From Caulobacter sp. (lineage in GTDB: Bacteria; Pseudomonadota; Alphaproteobacteria; Caulobacterales; Caulobacteraceae): 64,000 nucleotides of DNA. The notes under the pieces are model-generated. The model had not been told where the DNA came from. It did no database searches and saw only the letters and a program-made list of their open reading frames with translations. The DNA lies in NCBI GenBank assembly GCA_016125585.1, contig WGLL01000006.1:124001-188000 (forward strand), in the 5' to 3' direction. A program made the position numbers and the translations under genes. Shown here one piece after another: positions 52,833 to 61,398 of the stretch (positions are counted from its first letter, which is position 1; every line of letters begins with the position of its first letter).

Positions 52833-54019
52833 CCCCTGCAATCCACACCCTGTCCAACGGCGTCCGCGTCATCTGCGATCCGATGCCGGGGCTCGAGACC
52901 CTGGCCCTCTCGGTCGTCGCCGGCCGGGGCGCCGCCTGTGAGGATGCGACCCGGTCCGGCTGGTCGCACCTGCTGGAGCATATGGTCTTCAAGGGCGCTG
53001 GCGGGCGTTCGGCCCGCGAGATCGTCGAGACCGTCGAGTCCCGGGGCGGCAACATCAACGCCGCCACCGGCTATGAGCGCACCAGCTTCCAGATTCGCGC
53101 GCTCGCTGATGGCCTGCCGCTGGGCCTGGAGATCCTCGCCGACCTGGTGTTGCGCCCGACTCTCGACGCCGGCGACCTGGCCAAGGAAAAGGGCGTTGTC
53201 GGCCAGGAGATCGCCGAGGCCGCTGACACCCCAGATGATCTGGTCTTCGACCTGGCCCAGGGCGCGGCCTTCGCCGGCCAGCCCCACGGCCGCCCGATCC
53301 TCGGCGAGGTCAGCAGCATCAAGCCGGCCGATCCTGTGTCCCTCGAGGCCTGGCGCGCCGCCCTCTATGCGCCCGACCGCCTGATCGTCAGCGCCGCGGG
53401 GGCGGTGCGCGAAGACCAGCTGCTGGCGCTGGCCGAGGCCGCCTTTGGTCATCTGCCCGCCGCAACCGGCGCCCCCGCGCCGCCAGCGCCGGTGTTTCAT
53501 CCCGGCAAGGTCACCCGCGCCCGTCGCCTTGAACAGGCCCATCTGGTGCTGCTGACCCCGGCCTTCGGGGCCCGCGATGACGACTATTTCGCCCTTCGAC
53601 TGTTCGTCGAGATGCTGGGGGGCGGCATGTCCTCGCGCCTGTTCCAGGAAGCCCGCGAGAACCTTGGCCTGGCCTACGCCATCGACGCCTGGTCCGACAC
53701 CTATGCCGGCGGCGGCCTCATGGGCGTCTATGCCGGTTGCGCCGCCGGCGACGCCGCCACCCTGGCCCAGGTCTGCGGTCGCGAACTGGTCAGCCTTGCC
53801 GCCGGCGTCGGAGAGGCCGAGCTGGCCCGCGCCAAGGCCCAGCTCAAGGCCCATCTTTTCATGTCGCGCGAACAGCCGCTGTCCCGCGCCGAGACCGGGG
53901 CCGGCCAGGCTCTGCTGTTCAACCGCCTCTATCCCGCCGCCGAACTGGCCCGCGACATCGACGGCGTCGGCCGGCGGACATCGCCAGGGTCGGGGCGCGG
54001 CTGCTGGGGCCAGGACTGA
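52829..54019 (+). CDS. M16-family zinc peptidase, 3' end frameshifted
   Basis: TTG start overlapping the thrC stop. The zinc site SHLLEHMVFKGA gives HxxEH (His47, Glu50, His51), with the second Glu in KGVVGQEIAEA. GGGMSSRLFQEARENLGLAYAI is the conserved region of the second half. At about 53967-53972 (GGCGTCGGCCGGCGG) one base seems to be missing: the present frame ends in GRRTSPGSGRGCWGQD at 54019, while the next frame carries the expected PADIARVGARLLGPGL and runs to a stop at 54096. The restored protein would be about 421 residues. Only the last 40 or so residues are lost, so function may survive. Confidence 0.85.
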   Translation: MTPAIHTLSNGVRVICDPMPGLETLALSVVAGRGAACEDATRSGWSHLLEHMVFKGAGGRSAREIVETVESRGGNINAATGYERTSFQIRALADGLPLGLEILADLVLRPTLDAGDLAKEKGVVGQEIAEAADTPDDLVFDLAQGAAFAGQPHGRPILGEVSSIKPADPVSLEAWRAALYAPDRLIVSAAGAVREDQLLALAEAAFGHLPAATGAPAPPAPVFHPGKVTRARRLEQAHLVLLTPAFGARDDDYFALRLFVEMLGGGMSSRLFQEARENLGLAYAIDAWSDTYAGGGLMGVYAGCAAGDAATLAQVCGRELVSLAAGVGEAELARAKAQLKAHLFMSREQPLSRAETGAGQALLFNRLYPAAELARDIDGVGRRTSPGSGRGCWGQD

Positions 54020-54151
54020 CCGCGGGGGCGGTGCTGGGATCGAAGGCGGCGCTGGGCGCCGTCGAGACCTTCGAGGCGGCGCTCAAGGCCGGCTAGCCCC
54101 GGGGCGGTGGCCTCTTGACGGTTTCGCTCAAGGCTTCACGGTATCGCCGGC

Positions 54152-54751
54152 ATGGCTCTGATCGACTGGACCCCGCTGGACTCGACCTACCGTCTCGACG
54201 GCGGGACGGTGATGCTGCGCCCGCCCAAGGCCTCCGACTATGCCGAATGGGCCGCCGTGCGCGCCGCCTCCCGCGACTTCCTGCAGCCCTGGGAGCCGGT
54301 CTGGAACCGCGACGACCTGACCCGCTCGGCCTACCGTCGGCGGCTCGACGCCTGGCGCCGCGACCTGGAGCAGGGCCAGACCTATCCCTTCTTCGTCTTC
54401 TCCCGCCAGAGCGGGGCCCTGACCGGCGGGGTCACCCTGTCGGGGGTCCGGCGAGGCGTCGCCCAGACCGCGACCGTCGGCTACTGGAGCGGCGTCCATA
54501 CCGCCCGCCAGGGCCACACCCTGGCCGCCGTCAAGGCCGTCAGCCGGTTTGCCTTCACCACCCTGGCCCTGTCGCGACTGGAGGCCGCCTGCCTGCCGTC
54601 GAACCAGGCTTCGGCCGCATTGTTGCTCAAAGCGGGTTTTGTCGAGGAGGGTTTCGCCAGGGCTTATCTGAAAATTAACGGTGACTGGCGAGACCATCGT
54701 CTGTTCGGTCTGCTCTCGCGAGAGCGAGCGCGGGATTGTCCGGACAGCTAG
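54152..54751 (+). CDS. GNAT acetyltransferase, RimJ/RimL-like
   Basis: 199 residues. VMLRPPKASDYAEWAAVRAA is the N-terminal strand-helix of RimJ-like proteins; VGYWSGVHTARQGHTLAAVKAV is the acetyl-CoA loop region and NQASAALLLKAGFVEEGFARAYLKING the C-terminal half (in parts). RimJ acetylates the N-terminus of ribosomal protein S5, but paralogues have other targets. The gene ends the long plus-strand run that begins with ctaC. Confidence 0.88.
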   Translation: MALIDWTPLDSTYRLDGGTVMLRPPKASDYAEWAAVRAASRDFLQPWEPVWNRDDLTRSAYRRRLDAWRRDLEQGQTYPFFVFSRQSGALTGGVTLSGVRRGVAQTATVGYWSGVHTARQGHTLAAVKAVSRFAFTTLALSRLEAACLPSNQASAALLLKAGFVEEGFARAYLKINGDWRDHRLFGLLSRERARDCPDS

Positions 54752-54852
54752 AAGGCGACGGCGCGGGACTTGCGGAAACCGGTATCCTTTCCGGGGCGAA
54801 GCACCTTAGCCTTGCGGATCAGTAGTCCGCACTAATGTAAGGGGCGCGCCGC

Positions 54853-56517
54853 ATGGCGCTGGGCAACGCCGACCGCAGAGGCTGGGACGCCGCATTGACG
54901 CTGGAGGCGTTGGGCGCGGCAGGCGTGGCTCTGTGGACCTGGTCGCCCACCGAAGATCGCCTCAGGCTGACCGGCTCGGCCCGCGCGCTCGGCCTGGGAC
55001 CCCTGTCGCCCGAATGCTCCTCTGCCGCCCTCCGGGCCCTGGTCCTGCCGCAGGACCGGGCCCTCGCCGAGGAACTGCTGCGCGAGCAGCCGCCCCACAG
55101 CGAGATCGCCCTTCGGCTGCGCATGCGCGGCGGCGAGATCGGGGTCTGGCGCGGGGTCTGGCTGGAGGAGGGGCAGCGCGCCGCCGGGGTGGTCGCGCCA
55201 GAGACCGCCTTCGCCGCCTCCGAAACCGATCCCCTGACCGGTCTGCTCGACCGCCGCAGCTTCGTGGCCCGCGCCCGGGAACGGCTGCAGGCGCCCGGCG
55301 CCTTCACCCTGGTGGTCGCCGACCTTGATCGCCTTCGCCGCCTGAACGAGGCCCTCGGGCACGAGCGGGCAGATCTGGTTCTGGCCGCTCTCGGCGCGCG
55401 GCTGTCGGCCGCCTTCCCGCCGGAGTCGCTGATGGCCCGGGTCGGGGAGGACGAGTTTGCCGTTCTGGCCCCCGGCATCGTCGGCGCCGGAACCCGCCTG
55501 CGCGAGGCCCTCGAGCGGCCGTTGCGCATCGCCGGCTTTGATATTCACCCGACCCTTGCCGTCGGCGCCGTTGAGGCCGAGGGCGGCGAGGCGGCGCCGG
55601 ACGCGGCGGAGCTGCTGCGCCGCGCCGAACTGGCGGTGGAGAGCGCCAAGGCGGCGGGCCGCGGCGGCGGCGCGGCCTATGGCCGGGCCATGGAGAGCGA
55701 CGGCCTTTCGCGGCTGGCGCTGGAGGCGGACCTGCGGGGCGCCGTCGGGCGCGGCGAGATCGGCCCCTTCTACCAGCCCGTCGTCCGCCTCAATTCGGGC
55801 GAGCTGTCCGGGTTCGAGGCCCTCTGCCGCTGGCGCCACCCGCGCCGGGGCCTGCTGCCGCCCGACGAATTCCTGCCGCTGGCCGAGGAAATGGGGCTGA
55901 TGGAAGAGCTGGGCGAGCGCATGCTGCGCGCCTCGGCCCGGCAGCTGTCGGAATGGCAGGCCAGGCACCCCCCGGCCTGGCAGCTGACGGTCAGCGTCAA
56001 CCTGTCCACCGGCGAGATCCACCGGCCCAACCTGGTCGAGGACGTCGCCGGCCTGATCGCCAAATACCGCATCCGGCCTGGCGCCCTGAAGCTGGAGATC
56101 ACCGAGAGCGACATCATGCGCGACCCGGACGGCGCCGCCCTGGTGCTGAAGGCCCTCCGGGCCGGCGGCGCGGGCCTGGCGCTGGACGACTTCGGCACCG
56201 GCTTCTCTTCGCTCAGCTACCTGACACGCCTGCCCTTCGACACCCTGAAGATCGACCGCTACTTCGTCCGCACCATGGGCGCCAACGAGGGCTCGGCCAA
56301 GATCGTCCAGTCGGTGGTCAAACTGGGCCAGGACCTCAATCTGGAAGTGGTCGCCGAGGGGGTGGAAAACTCGCTTATGGCCCAGAAGCTGCTGGAGCTG
56401 GGCTGCGACTACGGCCAGGGCTTCGGCTACGCCCCGCCGCTGTCGCCGCAGGAGGCCGAGGTCTATCTCAACGAAAGCTACGTCGACGGCGTCGCCCCGG
56501 TGCGGCGGCAGGGCTAG
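54853..56517 (+). CDS. pdeA: PdeA-like c-di-GMP phosphodiesterase (degenerate GGDEF + EAL)
   Basis: 554 residues: an N-terminal PAS-like region (about 15-120), a GGDEF domain with GEDEF at 198-202, and an EAL domain with Glu322 (FEALCRW), NLSTGEIH, LEITESDIM, LDDFGTGFSSL, KIDRYF and VAEGVE all intact. It should cleave c-di-GMP. In Caulobacter PdeA (CC3396), a GEDEF domain does not cyclise GTP but binds it and stimulates the EAL domain, and the protein is degraded by ClpXP at the swarmer-to-stalked transition. Length, motif and location downstream of the cta-thrC-M16 cluster make this the likely orthologue; the C-terminus here is RRQG. Confidence 0.85.
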   Translation: MALGNADRRGWDAALTLEALGAAGVALWTWSPTEDRLRLTGSARALGLGPLSPECSSAALRALVLPQDRALAEELLREQPPHSEIALRLRMRGGEIGVWRGVWLEEGQRAAGVVAPETAFAASETDPLTGLLDRRSFVARARERLQAPGAFTLVVADLDRLRRLNEALGHERADLVLAALGARLSAAFPPESLMARVGEDEFAVLAPGIVGAGTRLREALERPLRIAGFDIHPTLAVGAVEAEGGEAAPDAAELLRRAELAVESAKAAGRGGGAAYGRAMESDGLSRLALEADLRGAVGRGEIGPFYQPVVRLNSGELSGFEALCRWRHPRRGLLPPDEFLPLAEEMGLMEELGERMLRASARQLSEWQARHPPAWQLTVSVNLSTGEIHRPNLVEDVAGLIAKYRIRPGALKLEITESDIMRDPDGAALVLKALRAGGAGLALDDFGTGFSSLSYLTRLPFDTLKIDRYFVRTMGANEGSAKIVQSVVKLGQDLNLEVVAEGVENSLMAQKLLELGCDYGQGFGYAPPLSPQEAEVYLNESYVDGVAPVRRQG

Positions 56518-56520
56518 CTG

Positions 56521-57057
56521 ATGGCTCCGTCCCGGCGCCGGGTCGAGCTGGTCGCCCCCGATCCGGCCTGGACCGGCATGGCCGACCGCCACGGCGCCGT
56601 GCTGGGCAGCCTCCTCGGCGACAATCTGATTTCCCTCCACCATATCGGCTCAACGGCCATCCCCGGCATTCTGGCCAAGCCGGTGATCGATCTGCTGCCC
56701 GTGGTGCATGAGCTGGCGCGGGTCGATGGGGCGCGTCCGGCGCTTGTGGCGGCGGGTTTCCAGTGGCGCGGCGAGAACGGCATCGCCGGCCGCCGGTTCT
56801 GCCTGCTGGAGGATCCGGCGTCAGGCCTTCGCCTGGTTCATGTTCACATCTTCGTCGCCGGATCTGCGGAGATCGACCGGCATCTGGCCTTCCGCGACTA
56901 TCTTCGCGCCCACCCAGGCGAGGCCGCCGACTATCAGGCGCAGAAGCAGACTGCCGCGCGGCTACACCCGGAGGACCCGCTGGCCTACAACGACGCCAAG
57001 AGCGACTGGATCAAGGCCTGTGAACAGCGGGCCTTGGCCTGGCGCCGCGGCGGCTGA
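56521..57057 (+). CDS. GrpB/Dephospho-CoA kinase-like (UPF0157) family protein
   Basis: 178 residues. ISLHHIGSTAIPGILAKPVIDLLPVV (in parts) is the hallmark of the GrpB family, a nucleotidyltransferase-like fold, and HVHIFVAGSAEIDRHLAFRDYLRAHP and YNDAKSDWI are also typical. The family has no agreed biochemical role. Its ATG follows the pdeA stop by 3 bases, so the two are probably co-transcribed. Confidence 0.9.
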   Translation: MAPSRRRVELVAPDPAWTGMADRHGAVLGSLLGDNLISLHHIGSTAIPGILAKPVIDLLPVVHELARVDGARPALVAAGFQWRGENGIAGRRFCLLEDPASGLRLVHVHIFVAGSAEIDRHLAFRDYLRAHPGEAADYQAQKQTAARLHPEDPLAYNDAKSDWIKACEQRALAWRRGG

Positions 57058-57061
57058 GGGT

Positions 57062-57637
57062 TCAGGCCCGGCCCGCCTGGCTGGACAGATGGTCGGCGCT
57101 GATCCCCAGACCGGCCAGGGCCATCGACCATTTGTGCTCATGATCGTCGCCGAAGATCAGCGACGGATCGGGGTTTCCGACCAGCCAGATGTTCTGCCGC
57201 ATTTCCTGTTCCAGCTGGCCGGCCGCCCAGCCGGCGTAGCCCAGGGCCAGCACCGCCTTGCGCGGCGGTCCGTCGGCGGCCAGGGCGGCCAGCACCTCCC
57301 TGGACGTGGTCAGCGACAGGCCCTCGGCGACGGGCAGGGTCCCTGCGGGACTGGCGTAGTCGTCGGTGTGCAGCACAAAGCCGCGTTCCCGCTCCACCGG
57401 GCCGCCCATCAGCACGATGTCGTCCCGACTGTTCTCGCCCACCGTGACCCCCAGCTTGGCCAGCAGGTCCGGCATGCTCAGTCCGTCGACGGGCCGGTTG
57501 AGGGTGATGCCCATGGCGTGCTGCTCATCGTGGGCGCAGACATAGATCACCGCCCGCTCGAACCGGTCGTCGTCGATGCCCGGCATGGCGATCAGCAACC
57601 GGCCGGCGAGAAATTCGGATTCGGGAGAGGTGGCCAT
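57062..57637 (-). CDS. YqgE/AlgH family protein (UPF0301)
   Basis: 191 residues. FLAGRLLIAMPGIDDDRFERAVIYVCAHD, MGITLNRPVDGLSM and VLMGGPVERERGFVLH (in parts) are the conserved UPF0301 blocks, with ALGYAGWAAGQLEQEM near the end. Its role is not settled; AlgH in Pseudomonas affects alginate expression and some relatives are linked to RNA or iron-sulfur functions. It is convergent with the GrpB gene (4 bases) and divergent from the peroxiredoxin gene. Confidence 0.93.
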   Translation of the reverse strand: MATSPESEFLAGRLLIAMPGIDDDRFERAVIYVCAHDEQHAMGITLNRPVDGLSMPDLLAKLGVTVGENSRDDIVLMGGPVERERGFVLHTDDYASPAGTLPVAEGLSLTTSREVLAALAADGPPRKAVLALGYAGWAAGQLEQEMRQNIWLVGNPDPSLIFGDDHEHKWSMALAGLGISADHLSSQAGRA

Positions 57638-57750
57638 ACCCGCAACATCGGCGTGGAAGGCGACCGATTCAAGTCATGCCGCTTGGCGCGGAACCTCCCC
57701 GGCCCTATTTGCCTTAGCCTAGACCCAAATCCGGGACAGGGAGAGACACC

Positions 57751-58233
57751 ATGACCATCAAAGTCGGCGACAAGCTGCCGGACGCCACCTTCATGACCAA
57801 CGGTCCGGAAGGCCCGCGCCCGATCACCACCGACGAGCTGTTCAAGGGCAAGACCGTGGCCCTGTTCGCCGTTCCGGGCGCCTTCACCCCCACCTGCTCG
57901 GCCAAGCACGTGCCGGGCTTCAAGCAGCACGCCGGCGAGTTCCGCGCCAAGGGCGTCGATTCCATCGCCTGCGTCTCGGTCAACGATGTCTTCGTGATGA
58001 AGGCCTGGGGCGCCGATCAGGACGTCGGCGACGACATCATCATGCTGGCCGACGGCAACGGCGACTTCACCAGCGCCATCGGCCTGGAAATGGACGGCAG
58101 CAAGTTCGGCATGGGCAAGCGCAGCCAGCGCTATTCGATGGTCGTCAAGGACGGCGTCGTCGAAAGCCTCAACGTCGAACAGGGCGGCGAATTCAAGGTC
58201 AGCGCCGCCGACTACATGCTGGCCCAGCTTTAG
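57751..58233 (+). CDS. Peroxiredoxin (Prx5 type)
   Basis: 160 residues. FAVPGAFTPTCSAKHVPGF holds the peroxidatic Cys49 (TPTCS), with Thr46 and a downstream Arg completing the active site. RYSMVVKDGVVESLNVE and the FNVEQGG region match the Prx5/AhpE-like group that uses glutaredoxin or thioredoxin. A GGGAGAG precedes the ATG. It reduces hydrogen peroxide and alkyl hydroperoxides in the cytosol. A repeat follows 17 bases after the stop. Confidence 0.95.
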   Translation: MTIKVGDKLPDATFMTNGPEGPRPITTDELFKGKTVALFAVPGAFTPTCSAKHVPGFKQHAGEFRAKGVDSIACVSVNDVFVMKAWGADQDVGDDIIMLADGNGDFTSAIGLEMDGSKFGMGKRSQRYSMVVKDGVVESLNVEQGGEFKVSAADYMLAQL

Positions 58234-58249
58234 AGCCAACCAGCGTCGC

Positions 58250-58385
58250 CTCCCTCCCCTTCATGGGGAGGGAAGACGCGCGCAGCGCGGCGAGGGTGGG
58301 GAAGTCTCCGCCCTCGCCGTTTGCTTGACACCCCCACCCTTCGATCGCTTTGCGATCTCGCCCTCCCCATGAAGGGGAGGGAAGA
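58250..58385. repeat. 135-bp inverted repeat (TCCCTCCCCTTCATGGGGAGGGA type)
   Basis: Left arm contains TCCCTCCCCTTCATGGGG and AGGGTGGGG. Right arm contains CCCCCACCCT and CCCTCCCCATGAAGGGG, with GCGCGCAGCGC and CGATCGCTTTGCGATC as internal small hairpins. It fills the space between the convergent peroxiredoxin and acyl-CoA dehydrogenase genes and runs to within 6 bases of the latter's stop. Confidence 0.88.
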
Positions 58386-58390
58386 GAGAC

Positions 58391-60079
58391 CTACCCCTCG
58401 AACGCCTCCAGCGGCGCCGCGCCTTGCATCACCGCAGCCACCTGCCCCGGGACGCCGCTGAGCACCTGCCCGGCGTAGAGCGCGGCCAGCGGCGCCATTC
58501 GCGCTTCCAGCTGCGCCTGCCGCGCCAGCATCCAGCCGCCGACCGTCTCGCCGCACAGCCGCAGGAAGGCGGTGGCGCCGGCCAGGGCGTCCGGCGTCCC
58601 ACGCCGCTCCGCCAGCCAGCCGCCGGCCGTCTCCATCGCCGCCACCGCCGTGTTCAGAGCGGCGCCGACCGCCTCGAGCCCGCCCTCCAGCGCCGTCGCC
58701 GTCTGACGCATCTCGGCGATCAGACCGGCGAAGGCCTCGCCGTCCGCCAGGGTCAGCTTGCGGCCGATCAGGTCGATGGCCTGGATGCCGTTGGTGCCCT
58801 CGTAGATCGGCAGGATGCGGCAGTCGCGATAGTGCTGCGCCGCGCCGGTCTCCTCGACAAAACCCATGCCGCCATGCACCTGCAGGGCCTCCGACGCCGC
58901 CCAGACCCCGACGTCGGTCGACCAGCCCTTGGCGATCGGGGTCAGCAGTTCCTCGCGCAGTTTCGCCGCGGCGTCGCCGTGACGGCCCAGGTCCGCCGCC
59001 ACCGCCGTCGCCAGACAGACCCCTCGCGCCGCCGCCGTCTTCGCCTTGATCAGCATCAGGGTTCGGCGCACGTCGGGCAGGTCCCACAGCGGGGCCGGGC
59101 TCTCGCCGGTCCAGGCCGAGCGGCTCTGGCGGCGCTCGTGCGAGAAGGCGAGGGCCTGCTGATAGGCCCGCTCGGCGATCGCCACCCCCTGCGTCCCGAC
59201 CTGCAGGCGGGCGGCGTTCATCATGGTGAACATATGGGCCAGGCCCTGGCCCTCGACCCCGACCAGTTCGGCCTTCGCGCCTTCAAAGGCCATGACGCAG
59301 GTCGGCGAGGCGTGGATGCCCAGCTTGTGCTCGATGCCGGCGGGGCGAAGATCATTGGCGGCGGCCGGCTCGCCATCGGCGTCCAGCAGCCGCTTGGGCG
59401 CCAGGAACAGGGAAATCCCCTTGACCCCCGCCGGGGCGTTCGGCGTGCGGGCCAGCACCAGATGGACGATGTTGTCGGCGGCGTCGTGGTCACCCCAGGT
59501 GATGAAGATCTTCTGGCCGGTCAGTCGCCAGCCGCCCTCGCCGTCGGGCTCGGCCCGGGTGGTCAGGGCCGCCAGGTCCGAACCCGCCTGGGGCTCTGTC
59601 AGGTTCATGGTGCCGGTCCATTCACCGCTGACCATACGCGGCAGATACAGCGCCTTCTGGCGGTCGGTCCCGTGGGCGGCGATGGCCTCGATGGCCCCCT
59701 GGGTCAGGATCGGGCACAGGCCGAACGCCAGGCTGGCGGCGTTGAACATCTCGAACACCGCGATCTCCAGCGCCTTCGGCAGGCCCTGACCGCCGTGCTC
59801 CGGCTCGGCCGACAGGCTGTTCCAGCCGCCTTGCGCGAACTGCCTCAGGGCCTCGGCGTAGCCGGGCGCGGCGGTGACCACGCCGTTGGCGTAGGTGGCG
59901 CCGGCCTGGTCTCCGGGCCGGTTCAGCGGCGCCACCACCTCGGCCGCAAAGGCCCCGGCGCCGTCCAGCACCGCCTCGACCGTGGCCGCGTCGGCCTCGG
60001 GATAGGCATCCGCCAGCCGCTCGAAACCGGCGGCCTTCAGCGCCAGGGCCAGATCACGAATCGGAGGCTGGTAGGTCAT
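58391..60079 (-). CDS. Acyl-CoA dehydrogenase
   Basis: 562 residues, longer than the 380-residue classical type owing to a C-terminal extension and an N-terminal helical part. TMNLTEPQAGSDLAALTTRA is the FAD/substrate block, KIFITWGDHDAADNIVHLVLA and LQVHGGMGFVEETGAAQHYRD (in parts) are family signatures; the last contains the catalytic-base region and the final YEGTNGIQAIDLIGRKL is typical of the long FadE-like bacterial group. It oxidises acyl-CoA in beta-oxidation with ETF as acceptor. Chain-length specificity is not determinable. Confidence 0.93.
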   Translation of the reverse strand: MTYQPPIRDLALALKAAGFERLADAYPEADAATVEAVLDGAGAFAAEVVAPLNRPGDQAGATYANGVVTAAPGYAEALRQFAQGGWNSLSAEPEHGGQGLPKALEIAVFEMFNAASLAFGLCPILTQGAIEAIAAHGTDRQKALYLPRMVSGEWTGTMNLTEPQAGSDLAALTTRAEPDGEGGWRLTGQKIFITWGDHDAADNIVHLVLARTPNAPAGVKGISLFLAPKRLLDADGEPAAANDLRPAGIEHKLGIHASPTCVMAFEGAKAELVGVEGQGLAHMFTMMNAARLQVGTQGVAIAERAYQQALAFSHERRQSRSAWTGESPAPLWDLPDVRRTLMLIKAKTAAARGVCLATAVAADLGRHGDAAAKLREELLTPIAKGWSTDVGVWAASEALQVHGGMGFVEETGAAQHYRDCRILPIYEGTNGIQAIDLIGRKLTLADGEAFAGLIAEMRQTATALEGGLEAVGAALNTAVAAMETAGGWLAERRGTPDALAGATAFLRLCGETVGGWMLARQAQLEARMAPLAALYAGQVLSGVPGQVAAVMQGAAPLEAFEG

Positions 60080-60212
60080 GGAATGGTCCTCATCGACAGC
60101 GAGGGTCTAACTAGACCGCCGCGCCGCCAGGACAAAATCGTTCGACAGGCTGTATTTCGACGAAAGGCCGCCTATCTGCGGTAACTGATCCTGTCACAGT
60201 TCGGAGCCCATC

Positions 60213-60800
60213 ATGTCCCGCCTGCTCGCCGCCCTCGCGGTGCTCCTGTTCCTCGCCGCCCCGGCCGCCGCCGCGCCCAGCACCGATCCGGCGAAGATGC
60301 CGGCGGGGACCTGGCAGCTGGACAAAACCCACGGCTCGCTGATCGCCCGCGTCCAGCATATGGGCCTGACCGCCTACACCATGCGCTTCAACAGCTTCGA
60401 CGCCAGCTACGACTTCAATCCGGACGCCCCGGACGCCACAAAGGTCACGGCGACCATCGACCTGAACAGCCTCGATGTCGGCGACCCCAAGATCAGCGCC
60501 AAGTTCGCCAGGGAATTCCTCGACGCGGACGACCATCCGACGGCGACCTTCGTCTCCACCGGCTTGACGCGTGACGGGGATCGCGGAACCCTCACCGGCG
60601 ACCTGACGTTCCGGGGCCAGACCCATCCCGTCACGCTGCAGGTGGTCTATCGCGGCTATGCGACCAGCGTGCTCGGCTCGCGCACCGGCTTTTCCGCGAC
60701 CGGCCAGTTCCGGCGGTCCAATTTCGGCTCGTCCAACCTGTCCAGCTTCGTCGCCGACGACATCGAGCTGGTCATCGAAGTGGAGTTCACCCGCAAGTGA
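60213..60800 (+). CDS. YceI-family periplasmic protein, copy 1
   Basis: 195 residues with a signal peptide (LLAALAVLLFLAAPAAA). The YceI lipocalin-like domain follows: GTWQLDKTHGSLIARVQHMGL, VTATIDLNSLDVGD, KFAREFLDADDHPTATFVST and LTGDLTFRGQTHPVTLQV (in parts). YceI proteins bind isoprenoid lipids such as ubiquinone analogues. Its stop overlaps the cytochrome b561 start by 4 bases. Copy 2 lies on the other side of that gene. Confidence 0.93.
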   Translation: MSRLLAALAVLLFLAAPAAAAPSTDPAKMPAGTWQLDKTHGSLIARVQHMGLTAYTMRFNSFDASYDFNPDAPDATKVTATIDLNSLDVGDPKISAKFAREFLDADDHPTATFVSTGLTRDGDRGTLTGDLTFRGQTHPVTLQVVYRGYATSVLGSRTGFSATGQFRRSNFGSSNLSSFVADDIELVIEVEFTRK

Positions 60801-61396
60801 GCAGCGACGTCGCCCCCGCCGCCCGGAGCCGCTATTCGGCGGTCGCCATGCTTCTGCACTGGCTGATCGCCGGGCTGATCATCACCAACGTCTGGCTGGC
60901 TTGGCAGGCCGAGGACCTGCACGGCGCGGCCAAGATGCCGATCATGCAGTGGCACAAGACCCTCGGCATCAGCATCCTGGTCCTCAGCCTGCTGCGCTTG
61001 GCCTGGCGACTGTTCAACAAGCCGCCGCCGCTCTCGCCGGACCTCAAGGTCTGGGAGCTGTGGCTGGCGCGGATCGTCCACTGGGGCTTCTATGTGGCGA
61101 TGATCGGCATCCCGCTCACCGGCTGGCTGATGGTTTCGGCGACGCCGCTGATCAAGGTCTATCCGATCCATATGTACGGGCTCTTCGACTGGCCGGCCGT
61201 CGGCTTCCTCTCTGACCTTCCCCGGGATCAGATGAAGGCGACCCACGAGGCCTTCGAGACCATCCACAAGCTGGCCGCCAAGATCATGATCTACGGCCTC
61301 TTTCCGCTGCATATCCTGGGCGCGCTCAAGCACCAGTTCCTCGACAAGGACCCGGAGTTCGCCCGGATGATCCCCTTCCTGCCGATGAGGAAATAG
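60797..61396 (+). CDS. Cytochrome b561
   Basis: 199 residues, four membrane segments. SAVAMLLHWLIAGLIITN gives the first heme His, MQWHKTLGISILVLSLLRLAWR the second, and FETIHKLAAKIMIYGLFPLHILGALKHQF the later ligands (in parts), a diheme Ni/Fe-hydrogenase-type b561. It shuttles electrons with quinones in the inner membrane. It starts with GTG at 60797 overlapping the upstream YceI stop, and ends 2 bases before the second YceI ATG. Confidence 0.93.
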   Translation: MSSDVAPAARSRYSAVAMLLHWLIAGLIITNVWLAWQAEDLHGAAKMPIMQWHKTLGISILVLSLLRLAWRLFNKPPPLSPDLKVWELWLARIVHWGFYVAMIGIPLTGWLMVSATPLIKVYPIHMYGLFDWPAVGFLSDLPRDQMKATHEAFETIHKLAAKIMIYGLFPLHILGALKHQFLDKDPEFARMIPFLPMRK

Positions 61397-61398
61397 CC

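Noticed and set aside
54832..56643. 603-residue minus-strand open frame opposite the GGDEF-EAL gene
   Set aside because: Shadow frame with low-complexity composition; the plus strand has complete EAL motifs.
58424..60184. 586-residue plus-strand open frame opposite the acyl-CoA dehydrogenase
   Set aside because: Shadow frame without domains; it also runs through parts of the repeat and the neighbouring promoter region.
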